From positions 42,415,095 through 42,479,094 of the forward strand of contig NC_082597.1 of the NCBI RefSeq assembly GCF_030936135.1: a stretch of DNA of 64,000 nucleotides. Reading direction: 5' to 3'. This DNA is from Gavia stellata. Taxonomy: Eukaryota; Chordata; Aves; Gaviiformes; Gaviidae. Below, piece after piece: positions 38,210 through 51,259 of this stretch. The notes under the pieces are model-generated. The model saw nothing but the letters and a program-made list of their open reading frames with translations, did not search any database and was not told the origin of the DNA. A program made the position numbers and the translations under genes. Numbering within the stretch: the first letter of the stretch is position 1; every line of letters starts with the position of its first letter.

Positions 38210-38854
38210 TTCAGAAGTTAAAATTCATACATTCTACTAGGTCTAGCTTTGCCTTTTTTGTTTTATAGTTATGATTCCATCTTGAAAGATATAAGCTTTG
38301 AAAAGTTCAGCTAATTTTTTTTCAACCAGATACCATAATTCTTCTTTTGAAACGCACTGGCTTGTTGTCACTTGCCAGTGAAATAATGTGTGCTACTCCG
38401 TCTTCATAACATAAAATTTTAACATGGACTGTTTATCATTACAGTCTGTATTCTGCCTAATGGCACCCAAATAAGTGAGGACTCATGAGGAAAATTATTT
38501 TTTTCTGAGACTTTGCTTCTTTAAGTGGTCCAAATAGTCTTGCTGTGAAATTAGAAATTATAGATCTAGTAAGAAGCTAAATTTTAAGTCCAACTTCTTC
38601 CACTTGTAAAGAAATTCAAATAACATTCGTTTATGGTTTCCTAAATCGAATGGTTACAGAAGTTATGCTATTATCTCAGGTGTCCCCCCATGCTGACATC
38701 TGAAAGACAGTGAAGCTGAGGACTCCTGGCAGTGCTCTCACAAGCTAGTAGCTCACCAATTTTTTGCAGGCTTGTTATAAGTTTGCGTTTGACCTAGCAC
38801 TAGCTGGTATTAGCTCTTTTGTTCCCCCTGAATTTTACCTAAAAGTTTTCCTCA
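38210..38854. other. Non-coding DNA, no gene seen
   Basis: This is AT-rich and featureless between the G-rich run and the MIR-like remnant. Confidence 0.5.
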
Positions 38855-38990
38855 TGACACCTTAAAGCAATTTACAAGGGAGACCAAGATCAATATCTCT
38901 ATTTTTACAGCTATAGAAAATTAAGGCATAAGCTACCTGAGCTGTGTAACTGAGCAGCCCAAGGCTGACCCAGGCTTCCTGAGCATTCAA
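38855..38990 (+). repeat. MIR-like ancient SINE remnant
   Basis: Collinear phrases fit the MIR / CORE-SINE 3' half as it appears in sauropsids: 'aagcaatttacaaggga', 'caagatcaatatctctattt', 'ttacagctatagaaaattaa', 'ggcataagctacctgagctg' and 'agcccaaggctgacccaggc'. The consensus from memory is 'caatattatccccattttacagatggggaaactgaggcacaaag ... cccaaggtcac'. It is degenerate, with no intact polymerase III promoter visible. Confidence 0.5.
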
Positions 38991-41900
38991 GATCTGGTTA
39001 GCCAAACCTGAAAAACAGAGTTAGCAATGTTACATATTACCACCCCTTGTCTGGAAATCCACACCTTTCACCTGAGGCACTGTATCTGTCCATACTCTGC
39101 CCACAGCCCATTGCCATGCCTGATAAACAGCTTAACTAACTGGCACTGAGGATGGCCAGGGCTGGGAGAGTCATAACTTCCAGTTGAGGAGGCAGAAGCT
39201 TGATTACAAGCAGTAACTCCATGACTTGGAGTTTCTTGGTCTTCTGTGCCCCAGATGCCCCATGGTTTTGGCATGCACCCAGAGTACCACCTGCCCTACA
39301 TGGTCTGCCACCAGCTCTGTCCTGGCACAGATAGAACAGTCTACCTCCAGCTCTCTGGCATTTTTTTTTTTCTATTAACATTGCAAGTTCTGGTGCATAT
39401 TTTAGGTTGTAGGCAGCCTCCTGGGTAAGGACAAATGCCTTCCCTTTCCTAGCCAGTTTTTTCTGGCAAGATTCAGCTCCGGGCACATAAATGCAGGTGT
39501 CTACATGTAAGTTGGGTGCCTTAGATCCCAATATAGCCAGGGAAGAAAAGATAGTCAGTGGAGTTAAATCCACCTTTTCAGATGGATTTAACTGCTTCAA
39601 CTTAGTCTTCTGGTGCCATCTGAGATGCCCTTGGGTATCTGCCTTGCCCCAGCAGCCACTACAGGAGAGCTGAGGTCCCCTGTAGATCCTGTGACATATC
39701 TGATAGTCCCATGGAGACGTTTAGGTTCCTCAAAGGCATTGTAAATGACATCTGAATCATGCCCTTGGTTTCCTTTGGAGAGAACTGAATCATTCTCTAG
39801 GCTCCACTAATTGCTCACTAGCTCTTAAGCAACTAGCATGGGAGTCCCAGCACCCTGCTCATGTGCAAATGCCACGTGAAACCCAGCTTTCTTTTGCCTT
39901 GTCTAACTTTCACTGCTCTGTTATCTTTACTGAGCCACGTATTTGGACCTTGTTTAATTAATTCTCCTGCTCTGCTAGTTAACAGTTAAATATGGCTGCT
40001 TTATTTTGAAAGAAATTTCAAGCTCCTTGCAAATATTTCTTCCAAAGGTTAATAGGACCTGTTAGAAGCTATTAGAAGCTGTGCTGGTAGCTTGCTAGGA
40101 CTTTATTTACAAAATCTCCACGTTTTCTTCTCAGAAAAAGGCTGTCTTTCCTGGTGTCTTGGTTCATGAGTTCTACATCTTCTGCTAAGCTATAAAAGTC
40201 TGCTTTCCAAGCCTAATGCTTTTAACTCCCACCTTTTCTTTTTCAAATGAAAGGATAAAAATCTTCGTAGTGTCTGTAGGAGGTTGGGTTTTTCCTGTTT
40301 CACATTCAGTAAGTTTATGTGGCTCCTTTCCATCCCCTGTTCCTGGGTCAGGATGCTATTGCCTACACCAGTGCCTAAGTTTTTGTTTGAAACATTGAAG
40401 GAAATGCAGCATGGGACCCATATCACCATTTTTGCCTATCCTGACATGAAGGTTTAGCTCTGTGGTAAAGTACTGAACACAGGAACTGGGGCTGTTTCAC
40501 TGCAGTTGGACAACCAGGGCTGAGGCAGAGCCAAGAGGTGTTGATGTTGACAGTGTCTCCCAACTGTAGGCTGAGTGGTTTTCTCCTGACAAATTCTGCA
40601 AAGGTTCAGCAAGTTTCTTCGTTTGGTTTTCAGCTAAGTCATTTACTTTCCTTAATTTGGAAGAAATGTTTTCTTCCCTGACTGTCCTTACTGTCTGTTA
40701 GCAGTAGAAGACCTGGAAAGAGATGACCATGAAAGCAAGGCATGTTATTGGTATTGGTGCTATGTCTCAGGCCCCCTAAGAATTTATGCACCTAAGCACA
40801 TCTGAGAATCCAGGACTCATGCTCAGTTCTTGATCTCTGATTCTGAATCCTGAGATTACATCAGGATCACAACTTTAACTAAAAAATAAGCCAATACACA
40901 AAAAGTGCTATAGTCATCGCAGGTTCCAGGGAGAGTTTGGACACATATTCTCCATGTAATCAATGCAGAAAGCAAAGGCAGGTCAAACCTCCAGCTAGAA
41001 AGAGCACCAAAAGGAGAGGAGGAAGCATCATCCTGCCTCTGTCCTGCATCCAGCTCCTCCATATGGGTAGCATTTCTGAAAACAAAAATTGTCTCTCATA
41101 ATTGGGAAATCATCCTCCCTGCTCAACCTTTTCAGCTCTGAAGTGAAAGCCCCAGAGAGGAGTTAGCCAGCAATACTAAGGCAGGACTGAAGTGTCCAAG
41201 AAAGAGGGGGCAAAATTCTTATTGTAGCAACAGTAGCAGCTGAGGGAGGGAAACCCAAAGTTGAATGAAGTGTCCTGCTTGAGGCTGGTGATGCTTCCCA
41301 TTGGTACCTCAAGGGACTCTGAGTGATGGGGGAGCTGCCCTTCCCTTGGCTTTTGCTCCTCTTTGCTCTAAATTTAGTGAAGTAGAAAGGCACTGAACTG
41401 TGGGCAGGCATCCCAGTCATTTCTAAGGGCCCAAATACACCAACATGGCCCAGACAGGAAGCACAAAAGGGATGTCCTGCAAGCATGAAGTATTCACACT
41501 TGGCAGAAGGGATGTTCAAGGCCAAACGCATCTTTGGGTGTCCCCAAGCACTCCGTCAACAGAAAAGTCTGTGTGTGGAAAGAAAAGGACCAGAGTTTGG
41601 GTTCAGTACCAAAAGGCGCTGCAAAGCTGCTCGTCTCTCTGTAGGGAGAGAGGACCTCTACTACACCTTTCACAGGGGAAACAGCCACGTTTATCTCTGG
41701 AGGAGGCAACTCTGCTACCCAGGGCCACTTGACTTGCTCCTGAGCTGAATTACGAGATCTGGGGAGGAGCAAAGAGATTTTGTACTCAGAAGGAGGTTCT
41801 AAAGTTAGCTAAGAAGCTAGCAGTGCTTGCCCTCCAGCATAAGCAAATCTCCCCTTTCCCTCTTGAGTACCAGATGTCCACTGCTACCAATCCTGCTATT

Positions 41901-44364
41901 TCCAGGGGACAGACAGAGCACGTTAAAACCACCTCTATCACTCTGTAACAGGAAAGGGGTTGTATGGAGGGTTTTGGAGATCTTGAAGGGTCAGAGAGGA
42001 TTAGGGCACATGCTGTGGTGACTATGCCCCTGGTCTACCTCTCCCTGCCTGCTCATGGAGGAGGGAGGGATTTTGAGAAATCCTTCTGGATACGACTTGC
42101 AACCCATCATCCTTAAGCTCATAAATGAGTATTCAGAAAGCTTCCACTATTTCATGTATTTTTTATAAGATAAGTGGGTTGGGCTTCTGGCAATAGTGTG
42201 ACTTCAGGTAGAGGTCTTTAATTCCAGCATCAACAGATTTTCCTTTAAAATCATTGGACATACTCCTTGTGATTTTTGGATCTGTAACCTGCAGCATATT
42301 TTTTATTCTTCCCTCACCAAAGAGACTGGTAAGATCTGACTCTGTGGCCAGAGATGGGAATGCAGAGTATAACAGTAGGTTGAGTTTCCTGTGATATAGC
42401 CTCTGTGACCCCTGTCATTGTTCATAATTATTGCTCAACACAATTTACAAGAGAAATTACAGTAATCTACATTTCCTCTAAAACTATTATCATTCTGCTA
42501 TGGCACTAAAATTCAGCTGCCCTCAAGAAATGTTTCAATAGGAACCTCCATATATAATGCATGGGTTCAATTTATTATTAATGCACTTCAATCTGAATCG
42601 CAAATTCAACATGATGTCTGAATTTTTTCATACTCATTCTATTCTGTGTCAGCTCTTATAACATGTTCATCACCATAGCATCTCAGCAACAGACCCATAG
42701 TGCATTAAGCAACGGACTTAAAAGTCAGTTACATACTGTTTAGCTTCTCAGCTTTGCCCCAGAGGTAGAAGTCTGGATCACGTGGAACATTCAGTTTTGA
42801 TAGGGTTTTTATTTAGTTTGGTCTGATGCAGGTTTTCTTTTAACATATTTGTATTTGAGTCAGTCAAAGCAATGGCTTTTACCATCAGATATGTGATGGC
42901 CAGGCTAGTGACGGTCCTCAGTTCCTGCACAATTAGTTTCACGGTCTTGGCTCAGCCATCAAGAAATGCCCATGCCCACGACAGACAAGCCTCACCTCTG
43001 TGATAGAGAAAGTGCCAGACATCACTTGGCAGTTATCAGCTTTGGTCTTCATCCCAGCATGTCAGGACGTTTTGTAGATATTCTGGGCCCAGGTTCAGAA
43101 CAAAGATTAAAGTCTGGCAGTTAGCTACAAGTCCTATGACCTAATCTCATCTGCACGCGGAGCTGCAGCAGTAGTACACCATGCCTGGCTGCAGTGCAGG
43201 ACTGATGGAGCAGCGAGTCAATCGTGCTTCTCACGTGTTAGCATTTAGCCTTAGGTTACCCAACAGCAATGAGATACTGGGGCAAATTCACTGGTGAGGG
43301 ATCCTGCAGTGGTGACAGTGTCCCAAATCTGATCACTCCATATACAACCCCAGGGGAGATGCAGGGCATCGTTAACACCTTGCCTGCATCCCTCTTTCAG
43401 ACAGAAGAGCACCATCTCATGGGGACTCAGCAACTGCCAGACTGCATCAGGCTAATACCAGTCCTCCAGTGTCTTTCATCTGATGAGCCAGCATCAGACT
43501 GTTTTGGTTGGAAAGTTAAGATTTCTCACCAGGCAAAACTGTTTCAAAAGCTCCTTGGGTCCCTTCCCAGCACAACCCATTTGCTCTCATGGAGAGGAGT
43601 TTTAATAACCCCGTTACCACCTGGTGAGGATAAAAACTGCCATTGGGCATGCAGAGCCAGCGGGACCACTAAGCTCAGATCCACATGCTGATCACTGGGA
43701 TTTCAACAAGCCTCTCTGGGAAGCTGAGAAACATGGGAAAACGAAGCCAGAAGCAACTCAGATGCCACACACTGTCATTTCCCTTTGCAGAAATCTAAGG
43801 AGCTACAGGGAAGTGTAGATTTTAGAAGTGGTTAGCTCTTTCCAGGGGCACAGAGTATTTTGCTGTCGATGTAAATATTCCATTTATAACTGTCATCTTG
43901 TTATCCAGCTCCTGTACGTTGTTCAAAAGGCACCCCTCAGTATACTTCCTCAGGCAGTCAGTAAAATACTAAAAATCCCACAAGTTATGATTTGCTACAA
44001 AAGCACAGACACTATGTGCTATACACCAGCTGGAAGAAGTCCATAAGTACATCAAAGCATCCCTTTTGAAGTTCTTTGAGAACATGAATGGCAAGCTAGT
44101 AATGCAATGAAACTACTGAACAACTTCGCATCCAACCATAGCAAATATGAGATTGCTTTACTTGAAAAGAACAATCTAGCCAAATTATCTTTCAAACCTC
44201 TGAAAAGAAAAAAGGTCTTTCATGTGAGTAAGCATTTCAGAAGAATGCGGCTGAGCCAAATAATCATCATTCTGACATTCATAAAACTCACTTTAATAAA
44301 GACCTCAGCGCATATTACAATATTAATGCAGCTATAAGAACTGGGGAACAGGCTGAGCCTAATG
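38991..44364. other. Non-coding DNA, no gene seen
   Basis: This is mixed-composition sequence. The 154-codon minus frame at 39136-39600 and the 140-codon plus frame at 43269-43691 are the longest here. Neither shows a domain, signal peptide or family resemblance. At 39566-39591 TAAATCCA and TGGATTTA form an 8-bp inverted repeat with a 10-base loop, possibly an old foldback fragment. Confidence 0.5.
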
Positions 44365-44435
44365 TCTCCCAGCAAGTCAGAAGCGAACCTGGGAAGACAA
44401 TTCAAGTACTCTGACTTGCAGGCTTCCTGCACACG
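44365..44435 (+). repeat. MIR-tail-like ancient repeat fragment
   Basis: The phrases 'cccagcaagtcagaagcgaa', 'cctgggaagacaattcaag' and 'actctgacttgcaggcttcc' resemble the SINE tail 'cacagcaagtcagtggcaga ... gaacccaggagtcctgactcc' recalled from sauropsid MIR-type repeats. The match is short and diverged. Confidence 0.35.
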
Positions 44436-46249
44436 TCCCCTTCTAAAGACCTGCGTTGCCATGTCCACAGTACATTCCCGGGTGTCACAAAGTGTGCTGC
44501 AAGCCCCAGAAATCAAAGAGAGGAGAGAACAGCAGTTTGCACCCTAAGAGCCTGATCGTGCAAACAAGGCACATGTATTGCTTTCCACGTAGGTGAGCCC
44601 TCCAAAGGGCAGCCAGGTTGTATCTGCCTGCAGGACAGAAACCTCCCAGGACCAAGTCCTTGTCTGCATAACCTGAGCCAAGATCTCACCTGGGGCAAAG
44701 CTTCAGAACAGATAGAAAGTCAGATAGGAAGTCAAACTGAGAAGGGAGGAAAGAAGGAGAAAATGCTATCAGTAAGATGATAATATATTTACCACAGTGG
44801 ATAGAGAAGGGGTATACAGGAAAGCAGGTCTTGGTCAACAGATATTTGAAAAATGCTGGAAAAAGAGTAAATTTTAAGAGGCAGTATTCCACAAACAGGG
44901 TTTAATTCAGAAGGGCACTCTGTACAAGGTGGAGAAAGCACAGCGGCAGCTCTTAGCTGTTGTAAAAATGAAGTTTATAAGAAAAGAGATGGATCAGCGA
45001 TCACAGCAGCAAGCCTGAGACCCTATGAGTTTCCCTTATTCCTGTCTGCAAGTTACAAGCTTTCCACACCGGTGAATCCCTTGTGCCAGCCAGCCATTCC
45101 CCAAATTAGGCCAGCCTGCTGATCACTTCTTTTCTCTGAGCTGAATTTCTGTTCATGAAAGCCAGCTGTCATTCAGGTGTTCCTATTAAATTTGTAGTTC
45201 AGAGTGGTCTGAGTGTTTTAAAAATTTACCAATGCTCCATTTGTGTGAAATAGCTCTATGATATCCTAAGGAATTATATTGTAGTTTATAAATATTTGAT
45301 TAATGTGGTTGCTAAAATATTACCTTATCAGCTTTTCTCTATGCTACCCCTATATCAAGGGTTTACAATCAAAGTATATGGAGGTTGCAAGGCCCTGCTT
45401 TAGAGAGCACAATCTGGGGACAAGGAAGCTCAGGGAAGGCTGAGGGAATGCGGTCTCAAGGACATGGGTGACGCACTTCCCCGTGCACAGAGACATCTTG
45501 TTGTCCTCAAGTTTTGACAACTGTACCTCCATCCCCAAATCTGAGCACATGAAGCCATCATTGCAAAATTGGGGAAGGGCTGCAACCTCCCAGCTGCTGA
45601 TCCACCCAAGACAGGGAAGGCAGCTGGCATGCCTGAGGCAGCTGTGCAGGCAGCTGTGAGGATTTACTGCTGGTGCTGGAAAACTAGACCCCTTTGGGGT
45701 TAGGCACCACTAAGCAGTCTCTTGGAGGCTCTGGATGTTGGATGTAAATGCTAAAGGTGGAGGGGGCAAGTTAGGTGAGTACCCAAGTCCTTTCGTACGC
45801 TGACCTAAAGGTGAGACCGGAAGGGGGTATGGATGGAAATCTTGTTGGACAAAAAACAGTACATATAATTATCTTAATGAATAACCCAAAGATGTGCAGT
45901 CTCCAGAGCCATTAAACATTTAATGCTGCTATTTCCAGGTTAATTTATGCTTGGCTTTTTTTTTTTTTTCTGCTGTCTGATTATTAGTAAGCAGAAGCGA
46001 CAGTCGCCCTTGAAAGAGAGATTCAGTTTGAAGCTGCCAGAATTTTCCTGAACTCATTAAACATTTCCAGCAGATTTTTGTGAATGATCAGAAGGAGCTG
46101 AGTCACCTTATTGAAGAATTAGAAAAGGAAGCAATATTTAAGCAATAACTCACAGAAATACCTTACAAGATCTTTATCTGCTCAAAGGGCATTATTTTGC
46201 AGTCTAGATTTTGATCATAATGGTGATTCACTAAGACATTTAAAGACAT
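44436..46249. other. Non-coding DNA, no gene seen
   Basis: No gene or clear repeat family is seen. A run of 14 T lies at 45956-45969. ORFs are under 70 codons and unrecognised. Confidence 0.55.
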
Positions 46250-46315
46250 GTTTTAAGTGCATCTAAAGTCAATGGGTCTTGCAAAAGTGCATGCATTCAA
46301 GTGTACCTAACTACT
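46250..46315. repeat. Possible ancient sauropsid repeat fragment
   Basis: 'taagtgcatctaaagtcaat' followed by 'aagtgcatgcattcaagtgt' resembles, from memory, an old repeat of the type 'aagcatgtgcttaa ... cttaagtgc'. It is short and diverged, so the call is tentative. Confidence 0.25.
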
Positions 46316-49160
46316 CCGCTGGAAAGGGATCATTTATCAGAATTAAGATTTTGGATATTAGCCCTGACATTCATCTGGGTGGTCTGCAGTCATGACCAAG
46401 CGTTTCTGGCAGAAACATGCACTGTGTAAAGGACTTACACGCTCAATCTCAGAAACAGGTTGCCACAAGTCAGAGCTAGTTAAATGATGGACATGCCAAA
46501 ATTTTAAGGCAAAGGATGAAGCAAACAACTTCCAGATGCCTTGGCTGTGAGTAACTGATGAACAACATAGGGTCAGGAGGGCTGTGGACAAAGACAAAAC
46601 TTGTAGTGGAAAAATGTCGAGGTTAAAATTGTCCTAAAAGATTAAAACCTCTGGTGCCTTCACTAGAGTGGGTTTTGCCCAGGTGAGGAAGGATGCCAAA
46701 GACTCTAAATAGAGAACTGAGTCTTTTGGGGCTGATCTTCTTGCCCAGATCACTAGCATAAGAGAAATTACTAGGCAGAGGCTTTTGGTGGACTTGGGAT
46801 GAAAATCTAAGCAAGAGCTCAAGAAGCTGAAGGAATCCTGAAGTTTTATGACAGCAGAAGACAAAGATGATGGCACAAGAAGTGATAGTACGAGGCTGTA
46901 AAAATTGTATCAGGTGCTGGAGGAAATGTAACTGCATTATGCTGTTCCCTGAACAGGCTAATCAACCCATGCTGACTGATTTTGTTAGGTCTTGTGAATG
47001 CCACATAGACCCTTTAACACCAACATGTGCTTTCTAAGCTCCCCATGGAGAACTGGGCAACTTTCACAACACTGTGAGTAAAACTGGAGACCAGCATGCT
47101 CCCAGGTACTTAAACATACAGATAACAAAGGCCTTTGCTGATCATATTAAAAATGCTGAGGCACTTTCTAGGAGACCAGTATTACCAGGAAATAACGAAA
47201 GCATTGCTGCTTCCAAAGGGTAGGATGAACTCCTGCACCTCCAGACAGTGTAAGTGGGAAGCCTGAGAGGGGCTCGGTGGTCCCAGACACCCATACTTTA
47301 AGTGCAGCAAACAAGGACCAGTAAAAGACTCTGTCTGTACTGTCCGATGAAAAGCGTGCCAGAGCTCAGATGAAAAGTGAGTGCAGCTAAGGCTGAGGCC
47401 TGGCAGAAGGGAATTAAAGCAATTAGCACCCCCATTAAAAGCTACTTTGGGCATGTTCTCAGGCCCTTGCATCAGTGAGAGGCAGAGCTCTCAGTAGTGG
47501 AATTTTTTTTAATTTTTTTTCTAGAAACAGAATGATGCATCATTCCTAACTGCTTACAGAAAGATACATTTAAAAGGCTATGTGAGGGTCATTCAGGGAT
47601 TGAAAAATTTCAGAGTGGAACCAGAGACATTTTAGATTGACCTCAGATGAATTGTGGCATTATGGAAAGTCTACAGGTTTGTCACATGTGCCAAAATACA
47701 AGACAAGTCAAGTGAAACAGCCCATGTTGGTGGTACAGAAAAGGGAAAAAGTCGCTGCCTGGAGCAAAGTAAGCATTGGTTTGTTTAACCTGGTGAAAAA
47801 AAATACTTCTTCTTTAGATATACTTTTTAAAACTAGCAGAATCTCCTTTCCAGATATGGATGTAGGCTGCCAAATATTTTACATAAGTCAGCACCGATTT
47901 TTTAATGCATTTATTAGAGTCATACCCATAAGAGGTTTTTGGATTTGCTTTAAACAAACACTTCTGTCATTGAATCTTACTGGCACCTCCGTTTAATTTG
48001 AGTGAAACCCACCTTTGTGCAGATTATGATATGTATTCAATGCACTATTTGAATCATCACAATAAGAACAAGCAAGTTTTAGGATAGTGAATATTTACTG
48101 GACTGGCCTTTGAAGCAAAATGCAAAGTTGTGGATGCACATGACTAGAAAAAAAAACTTAATTCACACATAGTAATGTTTATTCCAGAAATGCTAGTCCA
48201 CTGGGGCATGTGATTGTTATAATCAATCACAGATAACCACAGACAGATGAAACATGGATCGCTCACAGACCCCATGGACTCCACGCTCACAATAAGCCAC
48301 ATTCAGATCTGTTTTCTTATGTTAGGTAGTATTCCCAAATACTATCAATATGAACATTTTTGGAGCAGGAGCAACCTTACAAGAAGAGGAAAATAAGAAT
48401 TTAGGAGAATAGAACGTATGCCTAAGATTTCATCCATAGACTTTAAATACATTAAAAAATACATCTATATATATATATATTTCCCTCTGATCCATTCAAG
48501 GAAATAATTTTCTATATCTGTTTATATCCCCAAAAGCAGTAAGCAAGGCTAAAATTTCAAGCTGAATTTCTAGTACTGAATTATTAGCTTTTCATTTACT
48601 CCTTTACTGTTTTTCACTTCCAGAGTTGGACAGGTAATCTAGATTTCCTTTCAGAGTTACGTTTCTAGGACATTAGTCTTTTCAGGGGCAGACTTTGGAT
48701 GACTGGGTTACAGTAAAACTTTGAGTCTCAGCATGTTATTTTTCTCTTGCATCTTTGCTGTTTTTTTCCTGCTCTGCACAAAGATACGTTCATACTTCAA
48801 AGATGCCTGTTCTTGGCACACCATATATTAACCGGTGGCTTCTGATGTCTGCACATGACAGCATTCACTAATGCTTTTTCCTGAAATTCTATTTTTCTTA
48901 ATCTTCAGCTCCAGTCTTCTATTATAAGTAATAGATATTTACTTCATCTTGCATTAGTGCTTTTCATATCTATGCAATTTCAAAAGAAAATTTCACTGGG
49001 CCACTCTGATTTGAAAATGCAGCTGCCATTCTGATGCTGTTTTGAGGAAAAGAACAAAAATGTGCTTGAGGCCAACCTGCAAGCCGGTGTGCACTTTCAT
49101 GCGAGTTTTCTGGAAAAGTCACATTTCTAAACTTACCTTGCTGGTGGTGAATAGGAAAGG
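46316..49160. other. Non-coding DNA with short TA array
   Basis: This is AT-rich. An eight-unit TA dinucleotide array lies at 48466-48481. A 119-codon plus frame at 47637-47996 has no recognisable motif and is not supported as a gene. Runs of T occur at about 47503-47520. Confidence 0.55.
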
Positions 49161-49295
49161 TGAATAGTAAATAGGAATCTTTCTGATGAAAGACTTGGGA
49201 TACGAAAACTAAGGAAGTGCACTAATGGACATCCATTAGATTACATGAATTTTGATTCCTTAAGTTATTTTTTCTGGGATTTCCTTATCAACACA
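49161..49295 (+). repeat. Dispersed 135-bp repeat, copy 1
   Basis: This segment recurs at 51125-51259 in the same orientation, with an exact offset of 1964 bases and no insertions or deletions. I count 9 mismatches over 135 bases, about 93% identity. Flanking sequence on either side is unrelated, so the copied unit has sharp ends. It contains CTAATGG-ACAT-CCATTAG, a perfect 7-bp hairpin, in both copies. No terminal inverted repeats, poly(A) tail or known family is recognised. Confidence 0.9.
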
Positions 49296-51124
49296 TGAAA
49301 TGTGGGCAGAAGCTGAAAGGCTGTGTATAAAGCAATATGCAGCATTCGCAGCCCCTCAGCCTGACTGATTCTATCAAAGCCATTTACAGACTTCTTCTGG
49401 TGGCCAGGAGAGTTACATTTGTATAAGGCTGAGAGGCAGAGTGAGACATTAGAACACATCATAAACTGAAGAAGGGTTATTGTCCTTATCTTTCTCTTTA
49501 TTTCTTAGTTGTTCCTCCTGCAATTCAACGTTGCTCTGACCATGAATATGATGGCAACAATCTGGATCTTCTCACACCTGCGCTTAGCAGCCAAAGAGAG
49601 GAGTGAACCATGGGCATCCCATGTCAAAGGCAGGGACGTTGTCTGGGTGGACCTTGATCTGATGTATGTTATACTGGTCCCCAAGCTCTGCAGTTGATGG
49701 ACCGGTGTCAGCTCTCTACATTGGCCATGAGCCACCAGGTTTTCTTTTTGTCAAACTGTACATGAACTCTTGATGTAGCCAATTTGGATGAGGTATCGTT
49801 TATGAAGTTCTGAGAACAAGCTGCACTGAGGTTTGGGCAAGGTTGAAAAGCAAATCTTTCTCATCTTTTTCATAGGTGGAGGGCTAGGGTTTTTATTGTT
49901 CATTTTTTTCCCCAGAGTGCAGAGGCAGGTTTGTTGACATTGCTCCGTAATGTCCTGACTGGGGAGCAGCCCCACATATGGCTGATTTGGGCTCTTTGTT
50001 CTGCCCTGCCAAGCAGCCCCGTCATCTTTCATCCCTCCTGTCACCATGTGGTGGGCAAACACCATGTCCTCTCATAGTGCTCATACTGCTTTCATCAGCA
50101 AATTTCAAATCCTTAGTTTGAAACTGTGCTCCTAATCCTACATGGCAGGAAAAAATGTCTTCTCTAGAAAAAAGATGGGCTATGATTTGAATAGAAGAAC
50201 ATGTGAGACATTCAGTATTCGTGTCAATTAGGAGTGTTTAAACAGTGTTTATACTAGTTAGGGTTGTCTGAATATTTTAAGGACTACTGGGGTTTTCTTA
50301 CGAAAATGTTTGTGTGTCACATATTTGCAGAAGAAGAGCTCATCTCTCTGCAGCACTCATTGTCTGCTCAGATTCAGCCTGTGCAGAGAGTCAGTGTAAC
50401 AAACAGGAGCATGTTAACCTCCGCGCGGTTAAAATAGGACCGATGTATGGGGCACTGTGCTGTTCCTCTTCAGAACGATGCATGTGTCCCAACTGATGAG
50501 TCAAAACTACCACGCTGGAAACAGCTTACCCAGAAGCTAAAGTAGGTTCAACAATTGTTTAGTGATATTAATGACAGCTGAACACAGTCTTAACGGACAG
50601 GGCTAATACATATGGATCTGAAAATAACTTTGTTGAAATGGAAGTTCGATGAAGAGTTTTTATGCAATGTGCTACTTTCAGCTTGCCATCAGAGCTTGTT
50701 AAAAATAGTTCATGTTAATACCACCTTATAATGGCTTTCACTAAGTGTTTGATACATGGGGGAGGAAAGCAAAAAGGTTAAGAACCCTTAACTCTGGACA
50801 CCGGCCACACAACACCGTTGGTGCCGTAGCCTCTTTCATTATTGCCCGGTAATACATTATGTTATCAGTTCTTTACATGCTAGCAGTTAAAAATTAGTTT
50901 GTATCTCTCCAGTGTGTAGCAGTCTCTGTACTCCACAAGAGAAAGACATATATTTTGATAGTGTCAAATATTAAAAGAAAGTAAAACAGAATTCTTCTTC
51001 TAGTTTTTATTTAGATGGGAAAAAATTAACTCAGTGTGATCAAGATGACAAAAATATAATACCAGTCTTTTGGGATGATTATTAAAAAGGGTTACTTTTG
51101 TTATTATTGTAGTTTGATTGTTTA
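49296..51124. other. Non-coding spacer between repeat copies
   Basis: About 1.8 kb of AT-rich DNA separates the two copies of the 135-bp repeat. The largest frame is 104 codons (minus, 49751-50065), without recognisable features. TTAACC / GGTTAA form a small inverted repeat around TCCGCGC near 50415. Confidence 0.5.
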
Positions 51125-51259
51125 TAAACAGTAAATAGGAATCTTTCTGATGAAAGACTCGGGATACAAAAACTAAGGAAATGCACTAATGGACATCCAT
51201 TAGATTACATTAATTTTGATTCCTTAAGTTATTTTTTCTGGGATTTCCTTGTTAACATA
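51125..51259 (+). repeat. Dispersed 135-bp repeat, copy 2
   Basis: This is the second copy of the unit at 49161-49295, same orientation and length. Six of the nine differences are purine transitions or CpG-type changes (CG to CA and similar), as expected of neutral decay after duplication. It retains the CTAATGG / CCATTAG hairpin. Confidence 0.9.

Noticed and set aside
39136..39600. 154-codon minus-strand frame
   Set aside because: No domain, signal peptide or splice-site structure was seen, and the stretch resembles non-coding DNA of mixed composition.
40765..40830. Possible ancient repeat ('gcacctaagcacatctgaga')
   Set aside because: It resembles a sauropsid repeat phrase only weakly and over too short a span to list as a feature.
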